DNA from: an uncultured Eggerthella sp.
GTDB lineage: Bacteria > Actinomycetota > Coriobacteriia > Coriobacteriales > Eggerthellaceae
DNA: 64,000 bases
Assembly: GCA_937998355.1 (NCBI GenBank)
Contig: CALLDI010000001.1
Location: 124,001 to 188,000 of the forward strand
Direction of reading: 5' to 3'
In this document: in pieces, positions 1 to 8,213 of the stretch
Layout of the letters: every line of letters starts with the position of its first letter
Numbering within the stretch: the first letter of the stretch is position 1
Notes under the pieces: model-generated
Told to the model about the DNA's origin: nothing
Database searches by the model: none
The model's input: only the letters and a program-made list of their open reading frames with translations
Translations under genes and position numbers: made by a program

Positions 1-38
1 GTGTTTTTGCTGGCCTGATTCGTTGGCGTACCTGCCAT
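1..38 (-). CDS. N-terminus of an unidentified protein (truncated by window edge)
   Basis: An ATG at 38 (read leftwards) is preceded by a perfect AGGAGG ribosome-binding site at 51-46 with 7 nt spacing. The frame stays open to the window edge and reads MAGTPTNQASKN. Only twelve residues are visible, so no family can be named. The gene lies downstream of tRNA-Arg on the same strand, just beyond that gene's terminator hairpin, so it either has a promoter hidden in the short gap or depends on readthrough. The strong Shine-Dalgarno is the main reason to accept it as real. Confidence 0.55.
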   Translation of the reverse strand, partial: MAGTPTNQASKN

Positions 39-67
39 TGAGATTCCTCCTGATCGATCATCGTGAC

Positions 68-101
68 AAAAAAAGAACACGGCATGCGTGATGCCGTGTT
101 C
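68..101 (-). terminator. Rho-independent terminator of tRNA-Arg
   Basis: A perfect 11-bp stem (arms 75-85 and 91-101, loop of 5 nt) is followed on the minus strand by seven U residues (A-run at 68-74 on the plus strand). It begins 11 nt past the CCA end of the tRNA. Confidence 0.85.
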
Positions 102-111
102 ATGATGCATA

Positions 112-187
112 TGGCGTCCCCGAGAGGACTCGAACCTCCGACGCACGGTTTAGGAAACCGACGCTCTATCCACTGAGCTACGGGGAC
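112..187 (-). tRNA. tRNA-Arg (anticodon CCU)
   Basis: Read on the minus strand, the 76-nt sequence folds as a cloverleaf. The acceptor arms GTCCCCG and CGGGGAC pair, a G discriminator precedes an encoded CCA, the D-arm is GCTC/GAGC, and the T-loop is GGTTCGAGTCC. The anticodon loop TTCCTAA gives anticodon CCT, which reads the Arg codon AGG. The outermost anticodon-stem pair (27-43) is a T-T mismatch. A TAGAAT -10 box at 211-206 lies about 20 nt upstream of the 5' end and no clear -35 box was found. Confidence 0.95.
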
Positions 188-264
188 ATTGAATACGGCT
201 TCGTTATTCTATCACGAAGCATCGTGCGTTCAGGGTGGCTGCGCGTGATGGCTGCCCCGTATGG

Positions 265-2166
265 TTAGTTCGCAGGCCCTGTTGACACGGTGATGGAGAC
301 CGTCGTGCCCTTGTTGGCCTTTCCGAGGGTGTCCTGCGAGATGACCTTTCCTTCGTCTACTGTGCTGCTGGCCATCTTCTTGACTGACACTTTGAACCCT
401 GCGTTCTTCAATGCGGTGGTAGCGTCTGCTTCGCTCTCTTCGACCACATTGGGCACGTCGCCTTCTTCAGGGCCATTGGAGACGTAGATCGTGACGGTCG
501 AGCCTTTCGCAGCGGTGCCGGAAGGATCTTGCGAGATGACACGACCTTCGGCGACGTCGCTACTATAACGGTAGCTGCTGTTCACTTTGAAGCCTGCATT
601 GATGAGAGAGTTCTCTGCGTTCGAGGCGCTCGCTCCGACCACGTTCGGGACGGAAACGTTCTCGGCGCCCTTAGAGAGATGGAAGACGACCGTGTCGCCC
701 TTATTGAGGGAAGAGCCCGCGGGTTGTTCCTGTTCAGCGACGCAATCTTCCTTCACGTTATCCGAATAGACCGCATCGCCCTTCTGCCCGTTCAAGCCGT
801 ATGAAGAGAGCGTTCTCATGGCCTCTTCTTCTGTCTGGCCTTTCAGGTCGGGAACCGATACCTGCTCGGTGCCTTTGGAAACGTTCAGATCGATGCGACT
901 GCCCTTCACCGCTTCCTGGCCGCCCGGAGGATTCGTGCTCACGACCAAGCCAGAATCGACCGTTGAACTGAATACTTCGGTTTCAGAGCCGATCTTGAAG
1001 CCAGCATCTTCGAGCGTGGTCTTCGCTTCACCGAGCGACATGTTCGTCACGTCGGGAACGATCTGCTTCTCTTCATTGCCGCCGATCGCGAACGCGACGA
1101 CGCCGACGATGATGGCGAGCACCACTGCGGCGACGATGCCGATGATGACCTTCTTGCGCGCGCTTTGCGGAGGTTGTTTAGGGGGAGTGGCGTTGTTACG
1201 GTATGCCGTTGTCTGGCCGAGGCCTGCAGCAGCGCCAGCAGCCTTGGGCATGACAGCGGTTCCATCCATAGGAGGGATGCCTGCACCCAACACCTGAGTC
1301 TTGTCGCTATGAGCGCCTAGACCGGGAACAGCGCGGCCTGCAAGATAGTCGTTCAGCGCCTGGCGCATATCCTGGGCGCTCGCGAAGCGCTGAGCAGGGT
1401 CTTTCGCGATCGCTTTCATGATGATGGCTTCGAGCACAGGATCGATATCGGGATTGATGCTGCGTGGCAGCGGAGGCATTTCATTGACCTGCTTGACCGC
1501 GACGCTGACCGAGTCGGTCCCTTCGAAGGGAAGGCGGCCGGTGGTGGCTTCATAGAGCACGATACCGAGCGAGTACACATCGGAAAGACCGGTGAGGTCT
1601 TTGCCTTGCGCTTGTTCAGGGGAGATGTAGTGAGCAGTGCCCAGCACAGTAGCCGTTTGGCTGAGCCCCGCATCTCCTGCGCGTGCGATGCCGAAATCCA
1701 TGACCTTGATGTTGCCATCGGGCTGGATCATGATGTTCTGTGGTTTGATATCGCGGTGGATGATACCGCCGTCGTGCGCGACTTGGAGCGCCTGGGCGAC
1801 CTGCGATCCGATCTCGGCAGCTTTGCGCTGATTGATCGCGCCACGCTCTTTGATGGCGGTCTTCAGATCGGTGCCCTTGAGGAATTCCATGACGATGTAG
1901 TACGTTTCGTCGTCGGCATCCAGACCCCAGTCGTAGATGCTCACGATATAAGGGCTTTGCAGCTTAGCTGCGGATGCTGCCTCTTGACGGAATCGTTGTT
2001 GGAAGGTCTGGTCCGCTGCGTACTGGGGCAACATGACCTTCACGGCCACGATGCGATCGAGGACGGTGTCCTGCGCGCGATACACTTCGGCCATACCGCC
2101 GATGCCGACACGCTCAGTAAGCTGATAGCGGTCGTTGAGAGTTTTGCCAATCATGCTTCCAGCCAC
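265..2166 (-). CDS. pknB: PASTA-domain serine/threonine protein kinase (PknB/PrkC type)
   Basis: This is a receptor-like Ser/Thr kinase, 633 aa. The cytoplasmic kinase domain (about 14-275) has the glycine loop GIGGMAEV at 21-28, Lys43 in VAVK, the catalytic HRDIKPQN (Asp139), DFG (Asp157) and the activation-loop TATVLGT with the Thr pair that is autophosphorylated in PknB homologues. One membrane helix (about 340-362) follows a Pro/Ala-rich juxtamembrane stretch. Four extracellular PASTA repeats (about 367-432, 435-500, 503-566, 569-630) should bind muropeptides or lipid II. The start is a GTG with AAAGGAG 7 nt upstream. It is the last gene of a cluster ordered as in mycobacteria (fhaA, fhaB, pstP, rodA, pbpA, pknA, pknB), but no pknA is present. 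Confidence 0.93.
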   Translation of the reverse strand: MAGSMIGKTLNDRYQLTERVGIGGMAEVYRAQDTVLDRIVAVKVMLPQYAADQTFQQRFRQEAASAAKLQSPYIVSIYDWGLDADDETYYIVMEFLKGTDLKTAIKERGAINQRKAAEIGSQVAQALQVAHDGGIIHRDIKPQNIMIQPDGNIKVMDFGIARAGDAGLSQTATVLGTAHYISPEQAQGKDLTGLSDVYSLGIVLYEATTGRLPFEGTDSVSVAVKQVNEMPPLPRSINPDIDPVLEAIIMKAIAKDPAQRFASAQDMRQALNDYLAGRAVPGLGAHSDKTQVLGAGIPPMDGTAVMPKAAGAAAGLGQTTAYRNNATPPKQPPQSARKKVIIGIVAAVVLAIIVGVVAFAIGGNEEKQIVPDVTNMSLGEAKTTLEDAGFKIGSETEVFSSTVDSGLVVSTNPPGGQEAVKGSRIDLNVSKGTEQVSVPDLKGQTEEEAMRTLSSYGLNGQKGDAVYSDNVKEDCVAEQEQPAGSSLNKGDTVVFHLSKGAENVSVPNVVGASASNAENSLINAGFKVNSSYRYSSDVAEGRVISQDPSGTAAKGSTVTIYVSNGPEEGDVPNVVEESEADATTALKNAGFKVSVKKMASSTVDEGKVISQDTLGKANKGTTVSITVSTGPAN

Positions 2167-2245
2167 GTTTAATCTCCTTTAGGAACCCATGCTATAGCAA
2201 GAATCTTGTATCCCCATAGCATACCATCTTATCTCACGGATATGG

Positions 2246-5011
2246 TCATTTAATGACCCCCTGAACCTGCAGGGCGGTCTTGAGCACTCCTTGTGCGCGC
2301 GAGGCTGCGCCACCAGGATGATCGGCACCCTCTTCGAGCACGATCGCCACTACGACGCTCGAGTCTTCCGAAGGCCCGATGCCGACGAACCAGCTGTCGT
2401 CGATAGCCTTGCCTGTTTCCGCGGTGCCCGTCTTGCCTGCGATCTTGACGCCGGGGACCGCAGCGGCAGCGCCCGTACCAGACGAAACGACGCCTTCGAG
2501 AACGGTCTTGACACGGTTCGCGATGGCTGAATTGGTCGCGGTCATGAGCGAGGAAGGCTGTGCGGTGAAGCTGCATTTGCCTTCAGCGTTGTAGATGCTG
2601 TCGACCAGATAGGGTTTTTGGATCACGCCGTTGTTGGCGATCGCGCACCCGACCAGCGCCATTTCGAGCACGGAAGTTTGCGGGCCAGCGGGGCTTTCGT
2701 GCTCGCCGACCGGCTCGCCCGCAGCAGCCCATGCGGTCTCCCATTCGGTCATCTCATCAGGGTTCGGCATGAGGGATTCAACGAGCGGAAGGTCGAACTT
2801 GATCTGCTGATCGAAGCCGAAATCGTTCGCAGTCTCGACGAGCATATCAGAGCCCATTTGCACGCCGAGTTGAGCATAGACGGTGTTCGCGGAGACCTCG
2901 GTCGCGCGTGCGAGCGTGATCTCGCCATAACTCTTTCCATTGAAGTTCGTGATGTCTCCGTTGCCGATCTCCATCGCGCCTGGAGCTGAGAAAACGCTCG
3001 ATTCCGTGGCGACGTTGTTTTCGAGCGCGCCGGTGAGCGTGACGATCTTGAAGGTCGATCCAGGAGGATAGAGCGCTTGTGTGGCGCGATTGTAGAGTGC
3101 TGACGAATCCGAGGAGTTCGCACTGTTCTGCAACAGCGTTTCGATATCGGCCGCGTTGTAGGTGGGCGATGAGGCGAGCGCGAGCACCGCGCCTGTCTTC
3201 GGATCCATCACGACGCAGGCGCCCGAGAAGCCCTCGAGCGCATCCTGAGCAGCTTTCTGGATGTTCGAATTGATAGTGAGGCGCACATCGTTTCCTGCGG
3301 CACTGTTGCCCGTGGTGGAATTGAGTACATCGGTCCAAGACGCGTAGTTGCGCTGACCCTTCAGCGTATCGTTGTAGCTCGATTCGATGCCTGAGGTGCC
3401 GTACTTGTCGGACGCATAGCCGACCACGTGGGCAGCGAGCGTGCCGGCAGGGTAGACGCGTTCGTAGGTGCCATCGGGTTGCTCGATGCTTTGAGCGAGC
3501 ACCACGTTATCGTAAGTGGAGATAGTGCCGCGTTCGGTCTTCGATTCCTTGACCAATGTATGGTTGTTGATGGGCATGTTCTTGTATTCGTCAGCTTGCA
3601 CGACCATGATCATGGTAAGGTTCGCCACCAACAGCGCGAACATGATCGAGAATGCGATCATGGTGTTGGTGATGCGCTTGCCGAGCGATACGCGCCCGAG
3701 CACGCCTTCTGCGGGAATGTTGCCCGTACCAGCAGAAACTTCCGATTCGAGACCCGTCGATTGGTCGCCGCATTTGAGCAAGAAGCCCACTGCGATGAAG
3801 CTCGCGAGCAGGGAAGAGCCGCCTTGGCTGACGAAGGGGAGCGTGAGACCTGTGAGCGGGATGAGGCGCGTCACGCCGCCGACGATGATGAACGCCTGCA
3901 AGACGATGGTGGCCGTGAGGCCGACCGCGATGAAGGAGCTCACGTCCGACTTCGCGCGCGCTGCCGTTACGAGACCGCGGATCGCGAAGCAAAGATAGAG
4001 CAGCAGCAGTCCTGCAGCGCCCAGAAGGCCGGTCTCTTCAGCGATGGCAGCGAAGATGAAGTCGGATTCGACGATGGGGATGTTGTCGGCAAGGCCGCTT
4101 CCGATGCCGACGCCGAACAGGCCGCCATCAGCCATGGAGAAGATGGATTGGACGAGCTGGTAGCCGGTGTCGGTGGGGTCTGCGAAGGGGTCGAGCCAGG
4201 TGGCGACACGAACCTGCACATGTCCGAAGAACATATAGAGGATGACCGCGCCGATGGCGATGGTGGCAAGGCCGACGATGAGGTAGAACTTCTTGCCTGT
4301 GGCTACATAGAGCATGGCTAAGAATACGAAGTAGACGATGAGCGCCGAGCCAAGGTCTTTCTCGAAGACGACGATAGCCATGGAGATGAGCCACATGATG
4401 AGCAGCGGCAAGATGGTGGGAAGATCGGGGAATTTGAAAGGGCCGACCTTGTGGGTGAACACCGAGAGCATCTCGCGGTTCTGCGCAAGATAGGCGGCCA
4501 AGAAGAGCACGATGAATATCTTCGCGATCTCGCCCGGCTGGAATGAGAAGCCGCCGATCGAAAGCCAGATGCGACTGCCGTAGATCTCGTTGCCGATGCC
4601 TGGCAAGAGCGGCGAGAGCAGCAAGATGAGGCCGATGATCATGAGCGTGTACTTGTAGTTGGCGGTCTTATCCATGTTGCGCATGAATATGATGACCAAC
4701 ACCATGAACACGATGCCTAAGAAGAGCCAGCCGACCTGGCGTATCGCCAGGTCAGGAGCAAGTCGCGTGACGAAGGCGATACCGATGCTCGAAAGCGCGA
4801 AGCTTATGGGCAGGATGGCAGGGTCGGCGCCGGGTGCGAACTTGCGGATGGCGAGATGCGCGACGACGAAGCATGCGAAGATGCCAACTGGCACGCCAAG
4901 ACTCGCCCAGCCGAGCTGTTCGCCCTGATTCAAGGCGATCATCGCGAAGAGCAGGACCGCGAGCGGGGCTGCGATGCAGAGGAGCGCGAGTTCTATATTG
5001 CGGCGCGTCAT
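2246..5011 (-). CDS. RodA/FtsW (SEDS) glycosyltransferase fused to class B penicillin-binding protein transpeptidase
   Basis: One 921-aa frame carries both enzymatic halves of a peptidoglycan synthase. Residues 1 to about 415 form a multi-spanning SEDS domain with the family loop DPFADPTDTGYQ (274-285) and the GGVTRLIPLTGLTLPFVSQG stretch near 378-397. A linker leads to a further membrane helix (about 446-470) that corresponds to the N-terminal anchor of a PbpA-type protein. The remaining part is a periplasm-facing transpeptidase with STFK (Ser652/Lys655), SAN (707-709) and KTGT (860-863). All motifs of both partners are intact, so this looks like a functional fusion rather than a broken gene. 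It starts 3 nt after the phosphatase stop codon. In most actinobacteria the two halves are adjacent separate genes. Confidence 0.93.
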   Translation of the reverse strand: MTRRNIELALLCIAAPLAVLLFAMIALNQGEQLGWASLGVPVGIFACFVVAHLAIRKFAPGADPAILPISFALSSIGIAFVTRLAPDLAIRQVGWLFLGIVFMVLVIIFMRNMDKTANYKYTLMIIGLILLLSPLLPGIGNEIYGSRIWLSIGGFSFQPGEIAKIFIVLFLAAYLAQNREMLSVFTHKVGPFKFPDLPTILPLLIMWLISMAIVVFEKDLGSALIVYFVFLAMLYVATGKKFYLIVGLATIAIGAVILYMFFGHVQVRVATWLDPFADPTDTGYQLVQSIFSMADGGLFGVGIGSGLADNIPIVESDFIFAAIAEETGLLGAAGLLLLYLCFAIRGLVTAARAKSDVSSFIAVGLTATIVLQAFIIVGGVTRLIPLTGLTLPFVSQGGSSLLASFIAVGFLLKCGDQSTGLESEVSAGTGNIPAEGVLGRVSLGKRITNTMIAFSIMFALLVANLTMIMVVQADEYKNMPINNHTLVKESKTERGTISTYDNVVLAQSIEQPDGTYERVYPAGTLAAHVVGYASDKYGTSGIESSYNDTLKGQRNYASWTDVLNSTTGNSAAGNDVRLTINSNIQKAAQDALEGFSGACVVMDPKTGAVLALASSPTYNAADIETLLQNSANSSDSSALYNRATQALYPPGSTFKIVTLTGALENNVATESSVFSAPGAMEIGNGDITNFNGKSYGEITLARATEVSANTVYAQLGVQMGSDMLVETANDFGFDQQIKFDLPLVESLMPNPDEMTEWETAWAAAGEPVGEHESPAGPQTSVLEMALVGCAIANNGVIQKPYLVDSIYNAEGKCSFTAQPSSLMTATNSAIANRVKTVLEGVVSSGTGAAAAVPGVKIAGKTGTAETGKAIDDSWFVGIGPSEDSSVVVAIVLEEGADHPGGAASRAQGVLKTALQVQGVIK

Positions 5012-5014
5012 GGC

Positions 5015-6208
5015 CTAGCGCTCACCTCCATTGCCGCTCGTGCTGTTCCCTGCGTTCGTTCCTTCAGTGCTTTGAGAGTTCGAGGCATCTGCGCTCGGGA
5101 GAGAAGAGCGCGCTGATTCGACTTCGGCTCGTGCGATCTCCAATTCGTAGCCTTCGATGAGACTGTTCGCTTCGTCCATGCTCGTGACGCTCATGCCTTC
5201 TTTGATGCGGTTAGCAACGCCAGGCTGCAATTTGTCGACCTCGACCGAGGTAGTGTGGTCGAGGGTGGAGAGTTTCATCCCCATGAATTCGTCGGGCACG
5301 CCACGATAGACGCTCACTTTACCATCCTCTTCGATGAGATAGGCAGAATTGTTGATGTAAGAATAGCCGCCGAATGCTGCAGCGAAGATGATGGCGACGA
5401 GCGCGATGGCGAGACCGATGTAGAATACGCGGCTCTTACGTGCTTTCTTGCTCTCGCGGGCTTCGGTAAACCCCGCCACATCAGCTACGATGACCGTGAC
5501 ATTGTCGGCACCACCATTCTCGAGCGCAGCTTGCACGAGTTCGTCCGCGCATCGCTGTGGATCGCTTTGGCGGCGCATGATCGCCTCGATCGCATGATCT
5601 GAGACCATGGAGCTGAGTCCGTCAGAGCACAGTAGCACGCGATCCCCTGCGCTCACGTTGAGTTCGTAGATGTCGGGGCGCATGTGGATGTCGGAACCGA
5701 TCGCGCGCGTGATGACCGAGCGATTCGGGTGATAGCGCGCTTCCTCGGGGGTGATCTGACCTGATTCGATGAGGTCCGCCATGAGCGAATGATCGCGCGT
5801 GATCTGCTGCAAATGCCCGCGATGGAGCAAATAGGCGCGCGAGTCGCCGACCTGTGCGATGAGAAGGCGCTCTCCTTCGAGCATGGCAGCGGTGAGCGTG
5901 GTTCCCATGCCATCGCGACCGATCCCCTGGCGTGGTGCCTTCAAAACGTTGTAATTCGCTGCTTCGACCGCAGCGGTGAGCCCTTCAGCGTCCAGATGGT
6001 CGGGGGCGAGTTCGGCGAGCGTGTTCACGGTGATCTCGGACGCGATCTCGCCTGCTTCATGACCGCCCATGCCGTCCGCCACCGCGAAGAGCGGCGGAAT
6101 GAGTATCAGGCTGTCTTCGTTATGGTCTCGAACATAACCGACATCCGTACGACTTCCGAAAGATGGGTCTTGACCTGCTGATTCGTTTTTGTTGCTGTTT
6201 TCGGTCAT
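5015..6208 (-). CDS. PP2C-family protein serine/threonine phosphatase, membrane anchored (PstP/Stp type)
   Basis: A 397-aa protein that should reverse phosphorylation by the PASTA kinase encoded nearby. The N-terminal PP2C domain (about 20-247) shows VGYVRDHNED, the metal-binding VADGMGGHEAG (Asp45, Gly46), GDSRAYL, SDGLSSM (Asp196) and GGADNVTV (Asp235). A membrane helix spans about 261-283 and is followed by an extracytoplasmic tail rich in Ser/Asn/Gly at its end, as in PstP. The start codon directly abuts the stop of the upstream FHA gene and the end is 3 nt from the RodA-PBP fusion, so translation within the operon is probably coupled. Confidence 0.94.
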   Translation of the reverse strand: MTENSNKNESAGQDPSFGSRTDVGYVRDHNEDSLILIPPLFAVADGMGGHEAGEIASEITVNTLAELAPDHLDAEGLTAAVEAANYNVLKAPRQGIGRDGMGTTLTAAMLEGERLLIAQVGDSRAYLLHRGHLQQITRDHSLMADLIESGQITPEEARYHPNRSVITRAIGSDIHMRPDIYELNVSAGDRVLLCSDGLSSMVSDHAIEAIMRRQSDPQRCADELVQAALENGGADNVTVIVADVAGFTEARESKKARKSRVFYIGLAIALVAIIFAAAFGGYSYINNSAYLIEEDGKVSVYRGVPDEFMGMKLSTLDHTTSVEVDKLQPGVANRIKEGMSVTSMDEANSLIEGYELEIARAEVESARSSLPSADASNSQSTEGTNAGNSTSGNGGER

Positions 6209-6622
6209 TTAAGCGTACCTTACCCTTATGGTGACATCGCCGACCATCACACGGTCGCCGTTCTTCAGTGCAGTGGGTTCTGAGATATGCATGCCATTCA
6301 CGGCCGTGCCATTGAGCGAGCCCATATCTTCGATGAAGAGATTCTGTCCCATAAGGACGAATCGTGCGTGACGAGAAGAGACGTATTCAGCACCGATGAC
6401 GATATCCGCGCCAGGGCTTCTGCCTACCACGATCGGCCCGAGCACATCGATCGAAGCGCCACGGAGCTCTTTAGGCCCTTTTTCGACGGCGACCGACCAG
6501 GATTTCTCTTTCTTTCGCTGTCCTTTCACCAAGCCGATGCCCGTTTTCATGATGGCGAACAGAAATAGATAGAGCAGTACAACGAACAGAAGTCGGCCGA
6601 TCAAAAGGACAATGTCTATCAC
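6209..6622 (-). CDS. Membrane-anchored FHA-domain protein (FhaB/FipA-like)
   Basis: A 137-aa protein with an N-terminal membrane helix (about 3-25), a short basic linker and a C-terminal FHA domain (about 60-132). The phosphothreonine-binding signature is present: VVGRSPGADIVI, SSRHARF and GSLNGTAVNG. In the mycobacterial cluster the protein at this position is a kinase substrate that links signalling to peptidoglycan synthesis; that role is inferred here from order and architecture. It lies between fhaA and the PP2C gene with no gap to the latter. Confidence 0.9.
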   Translation of the reverse strand: MIDIVLLIGRLLFVVLLYLFLFAIMKTGIGLVKGQRKKEKSWSVAVEKGPKELRGASIDVLGPIVVGRSPGADIVIGAEYVSSRHARFVLMGQNLFIEDMGSLNGTAVNGMHISEPTALKNGDRVMVGDVTIRVRYA

Positions 6623-6701
6623 GTGGGTACCTAACTTACGAGGAACAGGGGCGCAAGATGCGCTGCGCGATGAGCGCGTCTACTTCAGCAGCATGCATGG
6701 C

Positions 6702-7643
6702 CTATTGGAAAGTGAACACGAACGTGGTCGTTCCAATGGTGATGCGATCGCCATCGTTCAAGAGCACCGATGCGATGTGCTTGCCGTTCACGAGCGTTCC
6801 ATTAGTGGAACCGAGATCGGCGAGCCCCCAAACGCTGGGCGATTCGCGGAAGATCTCGGCGTGAGTACGGCTCGCATTCAGGTCGTCGAGCACGATGTCG
6901 CAGTTAGTAGCGCGACCGATCAGCACGCGCGAGTTAGCGAGCGAGAACGACCGGTCGGTGGTGACGTTGATGAGCCGTGCGACCGCCTCTCCGTCGCCTG
7001 ATGGCTGTTGGTCGAACATGACCGTATTCGGGATCGGGATGGGCTCAGCGACCGAGGCAGCCTGGTGCGCATGGTGCGCGCCTGCAGCTGGCACCGGTTC
7101 CGCAGTGTAATGATCCATGCCGTCGTTTCGGTAGTTGTCGTGACTTGATTGGTCGTATCCTGCTTGACGATAGGCTGCTTGTTGATGGCGCGACCCCACG
7201 GGTGCGCCATAAGCGGGTTGCTGTGCAAGACCATAGCGCTCGAGCTCTTCATTTCGTAGTTGAGCGACGATAGGAGCAGAAACGAGCTCTGCGATGACAT
7301 CGAACTTTCCATGCCTGAGGTCGTCGTCGACCATGAAGCGGACGAGCGGTGCGCCGTCCATGACCAGACCTTCTTCGTTCGCTTTCGCACGCAGGTAGGT
7401 CTCGGTCTCGCCTGCCAGGGTAGGGTACATACCGAAAAGGCGGCGATCGTCGTCTGGATTGACGAGCACGGTATAGAGCGTAGGAGCGTATTCCTTGCCA
7501 GCGCCGACCATCTTCTCGCGACGCATCTGCTTTTCTGCTTTCTTGGTAATCTGAACGGGAGAGATAGGCGCATCGAAGAGCTTGTCGTTCATGCCCTCGA
7601 AGCCGTCTTCAACGCGGCGTTCAAATTTCGAGAAAAGTCCCAT
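6702..7643 (-). CDS. DUF3662/FHA-domain protein (FhaA-like)
   Basis: A 313-aa soluble protein. The N-terminal about 115 residues match the FhaA-type DUF3662 domain, opening with MGLFSKFERRVEDGFEGM and containing the VNPDDDRRLFG and MVDDDLRHGKFDV stretches. A Gln/His/Tyr-rich low-complexity linker (about 140-200) follows, then a C-terminal FHA domain (about 228-312) with VLIGRATNCDIVL, ASRTHAEI and GSTNGTLVNG. FhaA in mycobacteria binds phosphorylated partners of the peptidoglycan machinery. This is the first gene of the five-gene signalling cluster and is divergent from tRNA-Leu across a gap of about 200 bp. GGAG sits 6 nt upstream of its ATG. Confidence 0.92.
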   Translation of the reverse strand: MGLFSKFERRVEDGFEGMNDKLFDAPISPVQITKKAEKQMRREKMVGAGKEYAPTLYTVLVNPDDDRRLFGMYPTLAGETETYLRAKANEEGLVMDGAPLVRFMVDDDLRHGKFDVIAELVSAPIVAQLRNEELERYGLAQQPAYGAPVGSRHQQAAYRQAGYDQSSHDNYRNDGMDHYTAEPVPAAGAHHAHQAASVAEPIPIPNTVMFDQQPSGDGEAVARLINVTTDRSFSLANSRVLIGRATNCDIVLDDLNASRTHAEIFRESPSVWGLADLGSTNGTLVNGKHIASVLLNDGDRITIGTTTFVFTFQ

Positions 7644-7802
7644 GGATGTTCTCCTAACGAAAGTACGTGCATTTCTGCATAGAACTATCGCTATATTGCC
7701 ATAAATGGCGCATAAACCCGATCAAATCTATGCAATCGTCATATTGCAGGCCGTGCCAGGGACGATGAGGGCCGTTCGGAGGTCATTTTCAAGAGTGGGG
7801 TG

Positions 7803-7831
7803 TTGCGAAGGGGTTGTTTGTGGGGTATGCT
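7803..7831 (+). promoter_or_regulatory. Promoter of tRNA-Leu
   Basis: TTGCGA at 7803-7808 and TATGCT at 7826-7831 are separated by 17 bp and predict initiation about 10 nt before the tRNA. The rest of the gap between fhaA and the tRNA shows nothing else distinctive. Confidence 0.5.
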
Positions 7832-7847
7832 GAACAGCACAACTTAC

Positions 7848-7934
7848 GCGGGCGTGGCGGAATTGGCAGACGCGCTAGCTTCAGGTGCTAGTGGGCTCCG
7901 GCTCGTGAAGGTTCAAGTCCTTTCGCCCGCACCA
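7848..7934 (+). tRNA. tRNA-Leu (anticodon CAG)
   Basis: A class II tRNA of 87 nt. The acceptor arms GCGGGCG and CGCCCGC pair, with an A discriminator and encoded CCA. The D-arm region is GGCGGAATTGGCAGACGC and the anticodon stem GCTAG/CTAGC encloses the loop TTCAGGT (anticodon CAG, reading CUG). A long variable arm precedes the T-loop GGTTCAAGTCC. Confidence 0.96.
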
Positions 7935-7945
7935 GTTGATCAGGC

Positions 7946-7980
7946 CAGGCCAGCATGTTCTTCATGCTGGCCTGTTTTCT
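7946..7980 (+). terminator. Rho-independent terminator of tRNA-Leu
   Basis: A perfect 12-bp stem (7946-7957 with 7963-7974, loop TTCTT) is followed by TTTTCTT. It starts 11 nt after the tRNA 3' end. Confidence 0.85.
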
Positions 7981-8213
7981 TCTCTGGCTGTCTGCCGCAA
8001 TTTTGCTGCGATCTCTTCCTTCATGGATGGCGTCATGGGGCCATCCGTTCAGCGAGGCTGCTTTTCTGTCGTAGGGCAGCCGAGCTTTCGTACTGCTTCA
8101 GGTCAGCTTCGACCTGAATGGTTACGCTCACGCCTTCAAGTCGCAAACAGCGATGCTTTCTCGCTTCGTTGCGCTACACTTTCCCTGTTCATATTTATGA
8201 AAGGCTAGAGATC

